From RH-AL1 sp965198485 (GTDB taxonomy: Bacteria; Pseudomonadota; Alphaproteobacteria; Rhizobiales; Beijerinckiaceae): a DNA stretch of 64,000 nucleotides. Of this stretch, positions 28,454-38,134 are shown piece after piece (the first letter of the stretch is position 1; every line of letters begins with the position of its first letter). Location of the stretch: NCBI GenBank assembly GCA_965198485.1, contig CBDAPQ010000005.1:2418001-2482000 (forward strand), in the 5' to 3' direction. The notes beneath the pieces were generated by a model that was not told the origin of the DNA, made no database searches, and saw only the letters and a program-made list of their open reading frames with translations. A program made the translations under genes and the position numbers.

Positions 28454-30010
28454 ATGCGCGTGCCGCAAGGCAGCGACGCCGGGCGCGACCTTGTCGCGCT
28501 GCAGCATCGGCCCGACATCCGGCCAATGCTCGAAACACCGTCCATTACGCCCAGCGTCGAGGCGGCGCCCCTGGCCGCGCACGAGATCCGCCGCATTATC
28601 TACGGATTGATGATGGCGATGCTGCTCGGCGCGCTCGACCAGACCATCGTGGCGACGGCGTTGCCCACCATCGGGCGCGATCTTGGCGGCGCGGCACATC
28701 TGCCGTGGGTCGTGACCGCCTATCTGCTGGCGGCGACGTCCGCGGTGCCGATCTACGGCAAGCTCTCGGACATCCACGGCCGCCGCATCGTGCTGCTGGC
28801 CGCCATCGCCATCTTCGCCGCCGGCTCGATCCTTTGCGCGCTGGCGCCCACCATGACCGCGCTGGTTTCGGCTCGCTTCGTCCAAGGCATCGGCGGCGGC
28901 GGCTTGCTGGCCTTGTCTCAGACCATCGTCGGCGACATGCTGACCCCGCGCGAACGCGCCGGCTGGCAGGTTTATTTCGCCACCGCCTTCACCACCGCGA
29001 GCGTCGCCGGCCCGGTGCTCGGCGGCTTCTTCGCCCAGCACCTGACATGGCAGATGATCTTCTGGATCAACGTACCGCTCAGCGCCGCCGCCTACTTGAT
29101 GACGGCCGCGCCGTTGAAGCGGCTGCCGCGCCACGAGCGGCGGCACAAGCTCGACATCGTCGGAGCGGTCTTGCTCGTGGCCTCGACCTCGACGCTGCTG
29201 GTCGCCCTCTCGTGGGCCGGCGCGCGTTTCGGCTGGATCGACTGGCGGACGGCCGGCGTGCTCGCCGGCAGCGTTTTGCTCTTCGCCGCCTTCTATCGCC
29301 ACATCAACGTAGCCGACGAACCGCTCATCCCGCTTGACGTGCTGTTCAACAAGGTGGTGCTGTTTGCCACCGCCGCCGCGACCTTGAGCGTGGGGCTCTT
29401 CCTCGGGCTCGCCATCTACGCGCCGATCCTGTTCGAGACCCTGCGCGGGCTCAGCGCCTCGCAGTCGGGCGTCGCCCTCCTGCCGCTGACGGTGGGGACC
29501 GTCGCCGGCACGCTCCTTTCGGGTCGCGCCATGGCGACACGCGAGCACTATAAGCGGCTGCCATTGGCCGCGATGCCATGCGCGTTCGTGGCGGCGGTTG
29601 TCCTGGCCGTCTTCGCGGGCACGATGCCGGTGTGGGGCGTGAGCCTCGTGCTGGCGGTGGTCTCGATCGCGCTGGGCACGCTGCTGCCGATCTCCACCGT
29701 CTCGATCCAGAATGCCGTGGCCCTGCACCAGCTCGGCACCGCGACCGCGACGGCGAACCTGTGCCGCCAGCTCGGCGGTGCGGTGGCGGTGGCCGTCTTC
29801 GGAGCGGTGCTCCTAGGCGCCCACGCGCAGGCCGCGGTTACGTCGTCTCTGCATGAGCAGGCGGCGTTGCTCGCCAGCTTCCGCATCGTCTTCGGACTCG
29901 TCGCGCTGGGCTCGGCTGCCGCCTTCACGGCGATGCTGTTCATGGAGGAGCGCCCGCTCGGCGGGCCCGCGCGCGTGGCCGGCGTCGCGCAACTGGCCGC
30001 GGGAGAGTAG
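28454..30010 (+). CDS. MFS drug:proton antiporter, DHA2 (EmrB-like) family
   Basis: A 518-residue, 14-helix exporter. Motif C-like segments and the DHA2 opening LGALDQTIVATALPTIGRDL, then YGKLSDIHGRR (motif A) and GQ-like FVQGIGGGGLLALSQTIVGD, define the family. GGAGG at 28441-28445 lies eight bases before the ATG at 28454, deciding this start. It carries a 40-residue hydrophilic N-terminus. Twenty-two bases after tpiA. Substrate unknown; no EmrA-type partner is adjacent. Confidence 0.88.
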   Translation: MRVPQGSDAGRDLVALQHRPDIRPMLETPSITPSVEAAPLAAHEIRRIIYGLMMAMLLGALDQTIVATALPTIGRDLGGAAHLPWVVTAYLLAATSAVPIYGKLSDIHGRRIVLLAAIAIFAAGSILCALAPTMTALVSARFVQGIGGGGLLALSQTIVGDMLTPRERAGWQVYFATAFTTASVAGPVLGGFFAQHLTWQMIFWINVPLSAAAYLMTAAPLKRLPRHERRHKLDIVGAVLLVASTSTLLVALSWAGARFGWIDWRTAGVLAGSVLLFAAFYRHINVADEPLIPLDVLFNKVVLFATAAATLSVGLFLGLAIYAPILFETLRGLSASQSGVALLPLTVGTVAGTLLSGRAMATREHYKRLPLAAMPCAFVAAVVLAVFAGTMPVWGVSLVLAVVSIALGTLLPISTVSIQNAVALHQLGTATATANLCRQLGGAVAVAVFGAVLLGAHAQAAVTSSLHEQAALLASFRIVFGLVALGSAAAFTAMLFMEERPLGGPARVAGVAQLAAGE

Positions 30011-30094
30011 GCCCATCGGCCCGCCATCCAAGGGGGATGGTTGCCTCGACGGCCCATGACCCCTACGAGAGCGCCTCCTCGACACGGAGCCTTC

Positions 30095-30808
30095 ATGCGA
30101 CCTTCCAAACGCGCCCCCGCCGACCTGCGGTCGGTGACGCTCGAGCGCAAGGTCGCCCGCTACGCGGAAGGCTCCTGCCTGGTCAAGTTCGGCAACACCC
30201 ACGTGCTCTGCACCGCCTCGCTGGAGGACAAGCCGCCGCCGTGGCTGCGCGGGCAGGGCCGCGGCTGGGTCACCGCCGAATACGCCATGCTGCCGCGCGC
30301 GACGCACACCCGAACGCGGCGCGAATCGACGTCGGGCAAGCCGTCGGGCCGCACCCAGGAAATCCAGCGCCTGATCGGCCGCAGCCTTCGCGCCGTGACC
30401 AACCTGCAGGGCATGGGCGAGCGCCAGATCACGGTCGACTGCGACGTGCTGCAGGCCGACGGCGGCACCCGCACCGCATCCATCACCGGCGCCTGGATCG
30501 CGCTGCACGACTGCCTCGACTGGATGCGCTCGCGCTCCATCGTCAAGGAAAATCCGTTGCGCGACCATGTCGCCGCCGTTTCCTGCGGCATCTACCAGGG
30601 CGAGCCGGTGCTCGACCTCGACTACGCCGAGGATTCCGAGGCGCAGACCGACGCCAACTTCGTCATGTCGGGCTCGGGCGCGCTGGTCGAGGTGCAGGCC
30701 TCGGCCGAGGGCGCCGTCTTCTCCGAGGCCGAGCTCGCCAGCATGATGACCCTGGCCAAGGCCGGCATTGCGGATCTGGTGGCGCTGCAGAAACAGGCGC
30801 TGGCCTAA
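30095..30808 (+). CDS. rph: Ribonuclease PH
   Basis: A 237-residue phosphorolytic 3'-5' exoribonuclease that trims tRNA 3' ends. Typical are RPSKRAPADLRSVTLER at the start, CLVKFGNTHVLCTASLED, GWVTAEYAMLPRATHTR and the closing DFVMSGSG-like ANFVMSGSGALVEVQ. An upstream in-frame ATG at 30041 would add 18 atypical residues; the ATG at 30095 with CGGAG upstream is preferred. Pairs with rdgB downstream, a frequent arrangement. Confidence 0.95.
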   Translation: MRPSKRAPADLRSVTLERKVARYAEGSCLVKFGNTHVLCTASLEDKPPPWLRGQGRGWVTAEYAMLPRATHTRTRRESTSGKPSGRTQEIQRLIGRSLRAVTNLQGMGERQITVDCDVLQADGGTRTASITGAWIALHDCLDWMRSRSIVKENPLRDHVAAVSCGIYQGEPVLDLDYAEDSEAQTDANFVMSGSGALVEVQASAEGAVFSEAELASMMTLAKAGIADLVALQKQALA

Positions 30809-30817
30809 GGCTGAGCC

Positions 30818-31447
30818 ATGCCCCGCCTAATCACCGGTCGGCTCGTCATCGCCACTCACAATCCCGGCAAGCTGCGCGAGATGCGCCAGCTGCTCGTGCC
30901 TTACGCCATCGAGGCGGTGTCGGCGGGCGAGCTCGGCCTCGCCGAGCCCGACGAGACCGGCGCGACCTTCGCCGCCAACGCCGCGATCAAGGCCGAGGCG
31001 GCCTGCCGCGCTAGCGGGCTCCCGGCCTTCGCTGACGACACCGGGTTCTGCATCGAGGCCTTGGGCGACGAGCCCGGCATCTATTCCGCTCGCTTTGCCA
31101 AGGAGGCCGGCGGCTACGCCGAGGCAATCGCGGCGCTGCGCCGTCGTCTAGAGGCGCGCGACGCGTCTCCTCCTCACCGCGCCTTCTTCGTGTCGGCGCT
31201 CGCGCTCGCGCGGCCGGGCGAGGCGGTGCTCGGCGTGGAGGATCGCGTCGACGGCGTGATGATGTTGCCGCCGCGCGGCACGCTCGGCTTCGGCTACGAT
31301 GCCGCGTTCAAGCCGGACGGCCACGAGCGCACGTTCGGCGAGATGACCGCCGTCGAGAAGCACGGCATCCCCGCCGACGGCTCTCGCGCGCTGTCGCATC
31401 GCGCCCGCGCCTTCCAGCGCTTCGCCCGGATGGCGCTCGCGGACTGA
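30818..31447 (+). CDS. rdgB: Non-canonical purine NTP pyrophosphatase (dITP/XTP)
   Basis: A 209-residue Ham1/RdgB enzyme that removes dITP and XTP from the nucleotide pool. The start LVIATHNPGKLREMRQLL, the substrate loop ANAAIKAEAACRASGLPAFA and the C-terminal GTLGFGYDAAFKPDGHERTF are diagnostic. Nine bases after rph, so probably one operon. Confidence 0.95.
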   Translation: MPRLITGRLVIATHNPGKLREMRQLLVPYAIEAVSAGELGLAEPDETGATFAANAAIKAEAACRASGLPAFADDTGFCIEALGDEPGIYSARFAKEAGGYAEAIAALRRRLEARDASPPHRAFFVSALALARPGEAVLGVEDRVDGVMMLPPRGTLGFGYDAAFKPDGHERTFGEMTAVEKHGIPADGSRALSHRARAFQRFARMALAD

Positions 31448-31459
31448 CCGCGCCGAGGC

Positions 31460-32275
31460 TCAGCTCTGCGGCAGGGCCGCGAGCCAGTCCTTGACCTTGG
31501 CGAAGACACCCGGAGCCAGCAGCACGACGTGGCCGAGCTCGGGCAGCAGGATGAAGGTCTTGGGCGGGGATGCGTGATCGTAGAGTTTTTCGGCGGAGCC
31601 GAGCGGGATCACCGTGTCCTTGGCGCCCTGCAGGAACAGCTTCGGCGCGGCGACCGCGCCGATGCGCGTCCATGAGAGATAGCTGTCCATCATCAGCAGG
31701 CGCACCGGGAACATCGGGTACTCGGACGCGGCGACGTCGACGGTCGACGAGAAGGCGCTGTCGAGCACCAACGCGTGCACCGGATGCTTGGCGGCCACGG
31801 CCACCGCTACGGCGCTGCCGAGCGATTCGCCGACGAGAACGATGCGCGAGCCGGTATAGCCCTCTGACGTCGCCTTGGCGAAGGCCGTCTCGCCGTCGAG
31901 CAGCAGTCCCTTCTCGGTCGGCGACCCGGTGGAGCCGCCGTAGCCGCGATAGTCGATCGCGAGCAGCCCTGAGCCGTCGGCGACCATCTTGCGGAACAGG
32001 GGGGCGCGGTCCGCCAGCGTTCCGCCGTTGCCATGGAAGTAGAGGTAGACGAGGTGTCCGCCCTCCGCCGGCTTGTACCAGGCGTCGAGGTGCTGGCCGT
32101 CCGGCGTGGGCAGCCGGAGCGTCCGCGCTCCGGTCAGTCCACAAGCCTCCGCCGTGCCCCTCGATGGGCCGGGGAAATACATCATCTTGCGTTGCCAGAT
32201 CACCAGCACGAGCAACGCCACGCAATAGCCGACGACGCAGATCATCAGCAGGCGAAGACCCCATCGTAGCGCCAC
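31460..32275 (-). CDS. Membrane-anchored alpha/beta hydrolase (Bem46/ABHD13-like)
   Basis: A 271-residue protein: an N-terminal helix (about 7-27) anchors it, and the rest is an alpha/beta hydrolase. Oxyanion HGNGGT, nucleophile VLVGESLGSA (Ser), acid GAKDTVIP (Asp) and base ELGHVVLL (His) are all present, so it should be active as an esterase or peptidase-like enzyme. AAAGGA five bases before the GTG at 32275 decides the start; the TTG at 32332 is less likely. Convergent with rdgB. Confidence 0.8.
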   Translation of the reverse strand: MALRWGLRLLMICVVGYCVALLVLVIWQRKMMYFPGPSRGTAEACGLTGARTLRLPTPDGQHLDAWYKPAEGGHLVYLYFHGNGGTLADRAPLFRKMVADGSGLLAIDYRGYGGSTGSPTEKGLLLDGETAFAKATSEGYTGSRIVLVGESLGSAVAVAVAAKHPVHALVLDSAFSSTVDVAASEYPMFPVRLLMMDSYLSWTRIGAVAAPKLFLQGAKDTVIPLGSAEKLYDHASPPKTFILLPELGHVVLLAPGVFAKVKDWLAALPQS

Positions 32276-32395
32276 GTCGATCCTTTCAGGCCAGGCTTTG
32301 CCGTAGCATGACGGCCCGGCGCGAAAAGCCAAGCAGGCCGTGGGTGGCTTTGCGTCCGTGCTGGGTTAAAAGGCGGCTCCCCGCGGAGCCACCCC

Positions 32396-33028
32396 TTGGC
32401 AGACGAACTCGTCCTCTATTCCCATCCCATGTCGCGCGGCCGCATCGCGCGCTGGATGCTCGAAGAGGTCGGCCGGCCCTATCGTGTCGAGATGCTCGAC
32501 TACGGCACGACGATGAAGGCGCCCGAGTTCCTCGCGATCAACCCGATGGGCAAGGTGCCGGCGCTGCGCCACGGCGACGTGGTGGTGACCGAGGTCGCGG
32601 CGATCTGCGCCTACCTCGCCGACACCTTCCCCGAAGCCGAGCTGGTACCGCCCGCGGGGCGACGCGGCGCCTATTTCCGCTGGCTGTTCTTCGGCGCCGG
32701 ACCGCTCGAAGCCGCCGTCGTCAATCACGCGTTGAAATTCGAGGCGCCGGCCGAGCGCCGCGGTTTCGTCGGCTACGGCTCGTTGGCGGATGTCCTCGCC
32801 GCCATTGAGCAAGCCCTGGGCGCGAGCGACCACATCGCCGGCGAGGCTTTCACCGCCGCCGATGTCGTTGTCGGCGCGCAGATCGGCTGGGGCATGATCT
32901 TCGGCACGATCGAGAAGCGTCCGGCCTTCGAGGCCTATTGGCAGCGCCTCGCCGCGCGCCCCGCCGCGATCCGCGCGCGGGAGATCGACGACGCACTGCT
33001 GCCGGCCGACAAGCGAATGGGATTGTAG
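32396..33028 (+). CDS. Glutathione S-transferase family protein
   Basis: A 210-residue GST with a thioredoxin-like N-terminal domain (LVLYSHPMSRGRIARWML, with a candidate catalytic Ser near 9-13, then NPMGKVPAL with the cis-Pro and a following TEVAAICAYLAD) and an all-helical C-terminal domain (about 90-205). The start is TTG at 32396. Substrate unknown. Directly precedes the ABC exporter genes by six bases. Confidence 0.88.
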   Translation: MADELVLYSHPMSRGRIARWMLEEVGRPYRVEMLDYGTTMKAPEFLAINPMGKVPALRHGDVVVTEVAAICAYLADTFPEAELVPPAGRRGAYFRWLFFGAGPLEAAVVNHALKFEAPAERRGFVGYGSLADVLAAIEQALGASDHIAGEAFTAADVVVGAQIGWGMIFGTIEKRPAFEAYWQRLAARPAAIRAREIDDALLPADKRMGL

Positions 33029-33034
33029 GAGACT

Positions 33035-33972
<938 letters not shown>

Positions 33973-33976
<4 letters not shown>

Positions 33977-34734
33977 ACTGGCGTGGCTTCTACGCCATCT
34001 ACCGCTACGAGATGATGCGCTGGTTGCGCACCGTGGCGCAGAGCGTCATCGCGCCGGTGGTCTCGACCTCGCTCTACTTCGTGGTGTTCGGCTCGGCGAT
34101 CGGCAGCCGCATGAACGCCATCGACGGCGTGCCCTACGCCGCCTTCCTGGTGCCTGGACTGGCCATGCTGTCGATCCTGACGCAGAGCGTCTCCAACGCC
34201 GCCTTCGGTATCTACTTCACCAAATGGTCGGGCACCATCTTCGAGCTGCTCTCGGCCCCGGTATCTTGGGCCGAGGCGGCCTGCGGCTACGTCGGCGCGG
34301 CGGCGACCAAGTCGATCATCCTGGGCGCCATCATCATCCTGACCGCGCGTCTCTTCGTGCCTTTCTCGATCCTGCATCCGATGTGGATGGTGGCCTTCCT
34401 GCTACTGACGTCGGTGACCTTCAGCCTGCTCGGTTTCATCATCGGCATCTGGGCGAAGAATTTCGAGCAACTGCAGATCGTGCCATTGCTGGTGGTAACC
34501 CCGCTGACCTTTCTGGGCGGCAGTTTCTATTCCGTGACCATGCTGCCGCCGTTCTGGCAGAAGGTGTCGCTCGCCAATCCGGTGCTCTACCTGCTCAGCG
34601 GCTTCCGCTGGAGCTTCTACGGCAACACCGACGTCAGCATCGGCCTGAGCCTGGCGATGACGCTGCTGTTCCTCGTGCTCTGTCTTGCCACCGTCTGGTG
34701 GATCTTCCGCACCGGCTACAAGCTGAAAAATTGA
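33973..34734 (+). CDS. ABC-2 type transporter permease (NodJ-like)
   Basis: A 253-residue integral membrane protein with six predicted helices. The conserved YFVVFGSAIGSRM and GGSFYSVTMLPPFWQKVS regions are typical of the ABC-2/NodJ permease family. It forms an exporter with the preceding ATPase. Cargo could be a polysaccharide, lipid or drug; the neighbouring GST gives no clear clue. A hairpin overlaps the end of the gene. Confidence 0.92.
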
Positions 34735-34763
34735 AAGGCGCCGGCTTGCGCCGACGCCCTTTG
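34734..34763. terminator. Hairpin terminator between the convergent ABC permease and carD genes
   Basis: AAAGGCGCCGGC pairs, with one bulge and one mismatch, with GCCGACGCCCTTT around a TTGC loop. A-rich sequence on one side and T-rich on the other let it act for both strands. Rho-independent termination is inferred from position and shape. Confidence 0.6.
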
Positions 34764-34789
34764 TTCGTGTTCCCTTCTAAGGATGACGA

Positions 34790-35944
34790 TCAGGCGGCTT
34801 CGCCGATGCCGCCTTCTTCGCTGTCCTCGGTCTCGTCGACCTCGGCATCCTCGGCCTTGCCGCGACGCGGGCCCTTCTGAAGCTGGTCGTCGATGATCTT
34901 CAGGGCCTCGGTGTCGGTCAGCTTCTGGACCACGCCGAGTTCGCGCGCCATCCTGTCCAGCGCCGCCTCGTAGAGCTGGCGCTCGGAATAGGATTGCTCC
35001 GGTTGCGCGTCGGAACGGTAGAGGTCGCGTACCACCTCGGCGATGGCGATGAGGTCGCCGGAGTTGATCTTGGCCTCATACTCCTGGGCACGGCGCGACC
35101 ACATCGTCCGCTTGACTCGGGCGCGGCCGGTCAACGTGTCGAGCGCACGCTTCATGACCGAAGGCTCGGCGAGCTTGCGCATGCCGACGCTCGAGATCTT
35201 GGGAAGCGGCACCTTCAGGATCATCTTGTCCTTGACGAAGGATATGACGAAGAGCTCGAGCTTGTAGCCGGCGACCTCCTGCGACTCGACGGCCGTTATC
35301 TGGCCGACGCCATGGGCCGGGTACACGATGAACTCGCCGGTCTTGAAGACCTGGCCCTTGGCCGAAGGTGCGGGACGCGGCTTCATCGCCGCCGGACCGC
35401 GTTGGATGGTGGAGAACGGCCGCTGCGGCATCATCGGCGCCGGAGCGACAGGAGCTTCGGGAACCGCGGCTTCGGCAACCGGAGCGGCTTCGGAGGCCGG
35501 CGCCGCGTCGTCGACGGTCGTCTTGCGAGCCTTCTTGTCAGACACCTGTACCATACCTTTCAAAGTATCGCTGCTGGTGAGGGGAGGCGCGGGCGAAGCT
35601 GCGGGAGCCATCTTCCTGCGCGCGGCGACGAACGCTGCCGCGGCCTTGCGTGACGCCGCCGGGTCGATCCGCTGCGGATCGGCGGTCTTCTCTGTCTTCA
35701 TCGTCGCCGCATCCTCGTCAGGAATAGCCGCGCTCTCGCGGGGCGATTCGAGGTCGACAGGTGCGCCGGTCGCTTCGGTAAGCGGCGGCGATTTATGCTT
35801 GGCTTCGCCGGCTGCCATCGTTAAGGAATCACGAGCGGCGCTGATCGTGCTGGAAGCTTTTCTCGCGGGCTCGGTATTCGCGGGAGCTTCGGTGATCGTG
35901 TCGTCCATGGCGTTGCCTGTGGCAGACCGGGTCTTGATCGGCAT
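34790..35944 (-). CDS. carD: CarD-family RNA polymerase-binding regulator with long N-terminal extension
   Basis: A 384-residue protein. The last 190 residues are a normal CarD: a Tudor-like RNA polymerase interaction domain (FKTGEFIVYPAHGVGQITAV) and a helical DNA-binding part (RRAQEYEAKINSGDLIAIAE). The first 190 residues are Ala/Pro/Glu/Lys-rich and probably disordered. AAGGAG is eleven bases before the ATG at 35944. A shorter protein from an internal GTG near 35464 cannot be excluded. CarD stabilises open complexes, especially at rRNA promoters. Neighbour fdxA is the usual alphaproteobacterial partner. Confidence 0.88.
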   Translation of the reverse strand: MPIKTRSATGNAMDDTITEAPANTEPARKASSTISAARDSLTMAAGEAKHKSPPLTEATGAPVDLESPRESAAIPDEDAATMKTEKTADPQRIDPAASRKAAAAFVAARRKMAPAASPAPPLTSSDTLKGMVQVSDKKARKTTVDDAAPASEAAPVAEAAVPEAPVAPAPMMPQRPFSTIQRGPAAMKPRPAPSAKGQVFKTGEFIVYPAHGVGQITAVESQEVAGYKLELFVISFVKDKMILKVPLPKISSVGMRKLAEPSVMKRALDTLTGRARVKRTMWSRRAQEYEAKINSGDLIAIAEVVRDLYRSDAQPEQSYSERQLYEAALDRMARELGVVQKLTDTEALKIIDDQLQKGPRRGKAEDAEVDETEDSEEGGIGEAA

Positions 35945-36083
35945 CGGTCGAACCGCTCCTTCTCTGCACCCGCATTTCGCGCGCGGGCGCCCTCGGCTCG
36001 TCCGCGCTCTGCGGGCTTGCAAGGGCATTGGCCGCAGGGTCGCGGCAGATCCAGATTGTCAGACCGATCGAAGGTTGTCTTTG

Positions 36084-36102
36084 GTCCAAACGAGATTTGG
36101 AC
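36084..36102 (-). other. Hairpin in the carD leader
   Basis: GTCCAAA (36084-36090) and TTTGGAC (36096-36102) form a perfect 7-bp stem with a 5-base loop. It lies 140 bases upstream of the carD start in a 305-bp stretch (35945-36249) with no gene. No T-tract follows. It may be part of the leader RNA or an operator. Confidence 0.4.
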
Positions 36103-36249
36103 GGAGATAAACGACGGCAGGATCTGCGAACTGTTAACGACGGCTTACCACACGAAAGCCAGAAAATCAACGAAAGCGGGAGCTTGTTCGCTCGCGCGCA
36201 AGTCCGCTTGGTTAAGAAGTGGGTGCTCGGTCGCCTAAAATGGCGGGGT

Positions 36250-36585
36250 TCAATCCCCTTCGCCGGGGTTGGGCGAGAAGTCGGCAAGCTTGCCCTCCTT
36301 GCCGTCCATCTCCTTGGCGCCCGCCAGCGCTTCGCGTTTCTTCGTAAGGTTGGGCCAGCTCTTAGCCATGTCGGCATTGAGCTTCAGCCAGGACTCCAGA
36401 CCCTTGCCGGTATCGGGCTTGATCGCCTCGGCTGGGCACTCCGGCTCGCAGACGCCGCAGTCGATGCATTCGTCGGGGTGGATGACGAGCATGTTCTCGC
36501 CTTCGTAAAAGCAATCCACCGGGCAGACCTCGACGCAGTCGGTGTATTTGCACTTGATGCAGTTCTCGACGACGACGTAGGTCAT
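36250..36585 (-). CDS. fdxA: 7Fe ferredoxin
   Basis: A 111-residue FdxA. The first 55 residues hold the cysteines of a 3Fe-4S and a 4Fe-4S cluster (ENCIKCKYTDCVEVCPVDCF and ECIDCGVCEPECP). The acidic/helical C-terminal extension (about 60-111) is the usual alphaproteobacterial form. It carries electrons at low potential; partner unknown. Upstream is an S4 protein gene, downstream carD, a conserved alphaproteobacterial string. Confidence 0.95.
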   Translation of the reverse strand: MTYVVVENCIKCKYTDCVEVCPVDCFYEGENMLVIHPDECIDCGVCEPECPAEAIKPDTGKGLESWLKLNADMAKSWPNLTKKREALAGAKEMDGKEGKLADFSPNPGEGD

Positions 36586-36684
36586 GATTTCTCCCCGGCG
36601 GCAGTGCGGCCGCCGCCCGCGCCCCTCTTGAGACGCCGCTGCGTAGTCGCTTCAAGAGAGCAAGGCAAGCGTCGGGCGAGGACC

Positions 36685-36921
36685 TCAGGATGCAGCCTCG
36701 TCGCAGGCTCGATGGAGATCCTCGAAGAGCAGCGACGCCTCGCGGAACGGGCCGCGATGATCGCCGTCCGCGACGATCCGCAGAACTCGCACCTGGCGCT
36801 CCAACGCGATGGTCAGCACATCGCCGGCCCGCACGGTCTTGGCGGCATTCTCAGACCGAACGCCATTGATGCGGACGTGACCGGCTTCCACCAGCTTGGC
36901 CGCCATCGACCGGGTCTTCAC
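36685..36921 (-). CDS. S4-domain RNA-binding protein (Hsp15/HslR-like), 5' end abnormal
   Basis: From the GTG at 36921 the product is 78 residues (KTRSMAAKLVEAGHVRING, then VRAGDVLTIALERQVRVLRI). The S4 fold, however, begins upstream: the same frame reads AQRIDKWLCFARVV before that GTG, but no ATG, GTG, TTG or CTG lies between those residues and the in-frame TAA just upstream (about 36978-36980). So either a non-standard start is used, or the 5' end was lost. Alphaproteobacteria usually have a helicase gene upstream with which this gene overlaps; here it is absent. Confidence 0.65.
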   Translation of the reverse strand: MKTRSMAAKLVEAGHVRINGVRSENAAKTVRAGDVLTIALERQVRVLRIVADGDHRGPFREASLLFEDLHRACDEAAS

Positions 36922-37089
36922 GACGCGCGCGAAGCAGAGCCATTTGTCGATACGCTGCGCCGAGGTAGCCTCCGGTCCTTACGCCTTCGGCACAAAGATC
37001 AGAGACACAAAGCGTTTGGCAACTCGCCGCCCGAGATGCCAGCTCCTGCAAAGGGGTAATGAGCTGTCGTGTCGCACGCCGCGGGTGCG

Positions 37090-38127
37090 TCAAGCGGCGG
37101 TCTCGGGGTCGAAGCCGGCGCGCGCGGCAACGCCCTCGATAAAGCGTGCCGAGCGCACCGGATCTGAGATCGGCAGCATGTGTCCTCCCTTAATCATCTC
37201 GAGATGGAGGTCGGGCACGAGCTTGCGTAGCCCCCGACCATGCCATTCCGGATCGAGGATGCGGTCGCCAGAGCCGTAGAGCACGCCGACCGGCGCCTTG
37301 ATCTCGCCGTAGCGCGCCGCGCAACGCGCCAGATCGCCACCGGCCTCGACGAGATCGCGGCAAGCGTTGCGGAAGGTCAAAGGCCGGGCCGCCAACGCGG
37401 CACCCGCTCCGACTGCGAAGTTCGGCACTTCCCGATCGGGGCCGAACAGCAGGTTGCTTGTATTGTCGCGGTAATGTGCTCCGAGCGGCACGGCCAAGGT
37501 CCAGCCGAAGATCCATCGCGCGATGTCCGAGCGAATGGCGAGGAAGCGGAGCGCCTCGGGAACATCGTCCTGGGGCAGCGTCGCCGGGGCAAGCAGCGCC
37601 AGGCCGGCGACGAGTTCGGGATGGTCGAGAGCCAACGCCAGGGCGACGGCGCCGCCGAGGTAATGTCCCACGACGATCGCCGGACCGAGCTCGAGTTCGC
37701 GCATCAGCCCGGCGACGATCGCCGCCTGAATCCCGAGCGAGGCTCCCGCAGTCGCCGGCTCGGAATAGCCGCAGCCCGGCCGATCGACCAGAACGATCCG
37801 GTAGCGTCCAGGAAGATGGTCCGTAATTTCGTAGCTGAAGGTCTGCAGCTGACTGGCGAGACCGTGCAGCATAACGATGGCCGGGCCTTCGCCGATATCG
37901 CGGATGTGCAGCCTGACGCCGTCGATCGTGACGAAACGACCGCACGGCGGAATCAGGCGCTCGGCCTGCCATCCCGTCCATCCGGTGAAGGCGACGAGCG
38001 CGGTGACCGCGAGCGCGACGGTCATGCAGAAAGCATCGATAAAAGTGAGCAACCTCAATCCTCTAAGCCCGATCGCCTTACAAGCCGCGCGAAGCCTCGC
38101 CGTCGTTGCCGGCCGAGCGTGCGGCAA
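37090..38127 (-). CDS. Alpha/beta-hydrolase fold protein with Tyr at the nucleophile position
   Basis: A 345-residue protein with an N-terminal membrane helix (about 35-55) and a complete alpha/beta-hydrolase domain. The oxyanion LHGLASQL, acid GSGDRILD and base GGHMLPIS are normal, but the nucleophile elbow reads VVGHYLGGAVAL with TAC (Tyr) where GHSLGG has Ser. A single base change (C to A from TCC) would explain it. It is thus probably not a standard serine hydrolase. TTG start at 38127, eight bases after proB; an ATG at 38025 is an alternative. Confidence 0.75.
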   Translation of the reverse strand: MPHARPATTARLRAACKAIGLRGLRLLTFIDAFCMTVALAVTALVAFTGWTGWQAERLIPPCGRFVTIDGVRLHIRDIGEGPAIVMLHGLASQLQTFSYEITDHLPGRYRIVLVDRPGCGYSEPATAGASLGIQAAIVAGLMRELELGPAIVVGHYLGGAVALALALDHPELVAGLALLAPATLPQDDVPEALRFLAIRSDIARWIFGWTLAVPLGAHYRDNTSNLLFGPDREVPNFAVGAGAALAARPLTFRNACRDLVEAGGDLARCAARYGEIKAPVGVLYGSGDRILDPEWHGRGLRKLVPDLHLEMIKGGHMLPISDPVRSARFIEGVAARAGFDPETAA

Positions 38128-38134
38128 GAACGCA

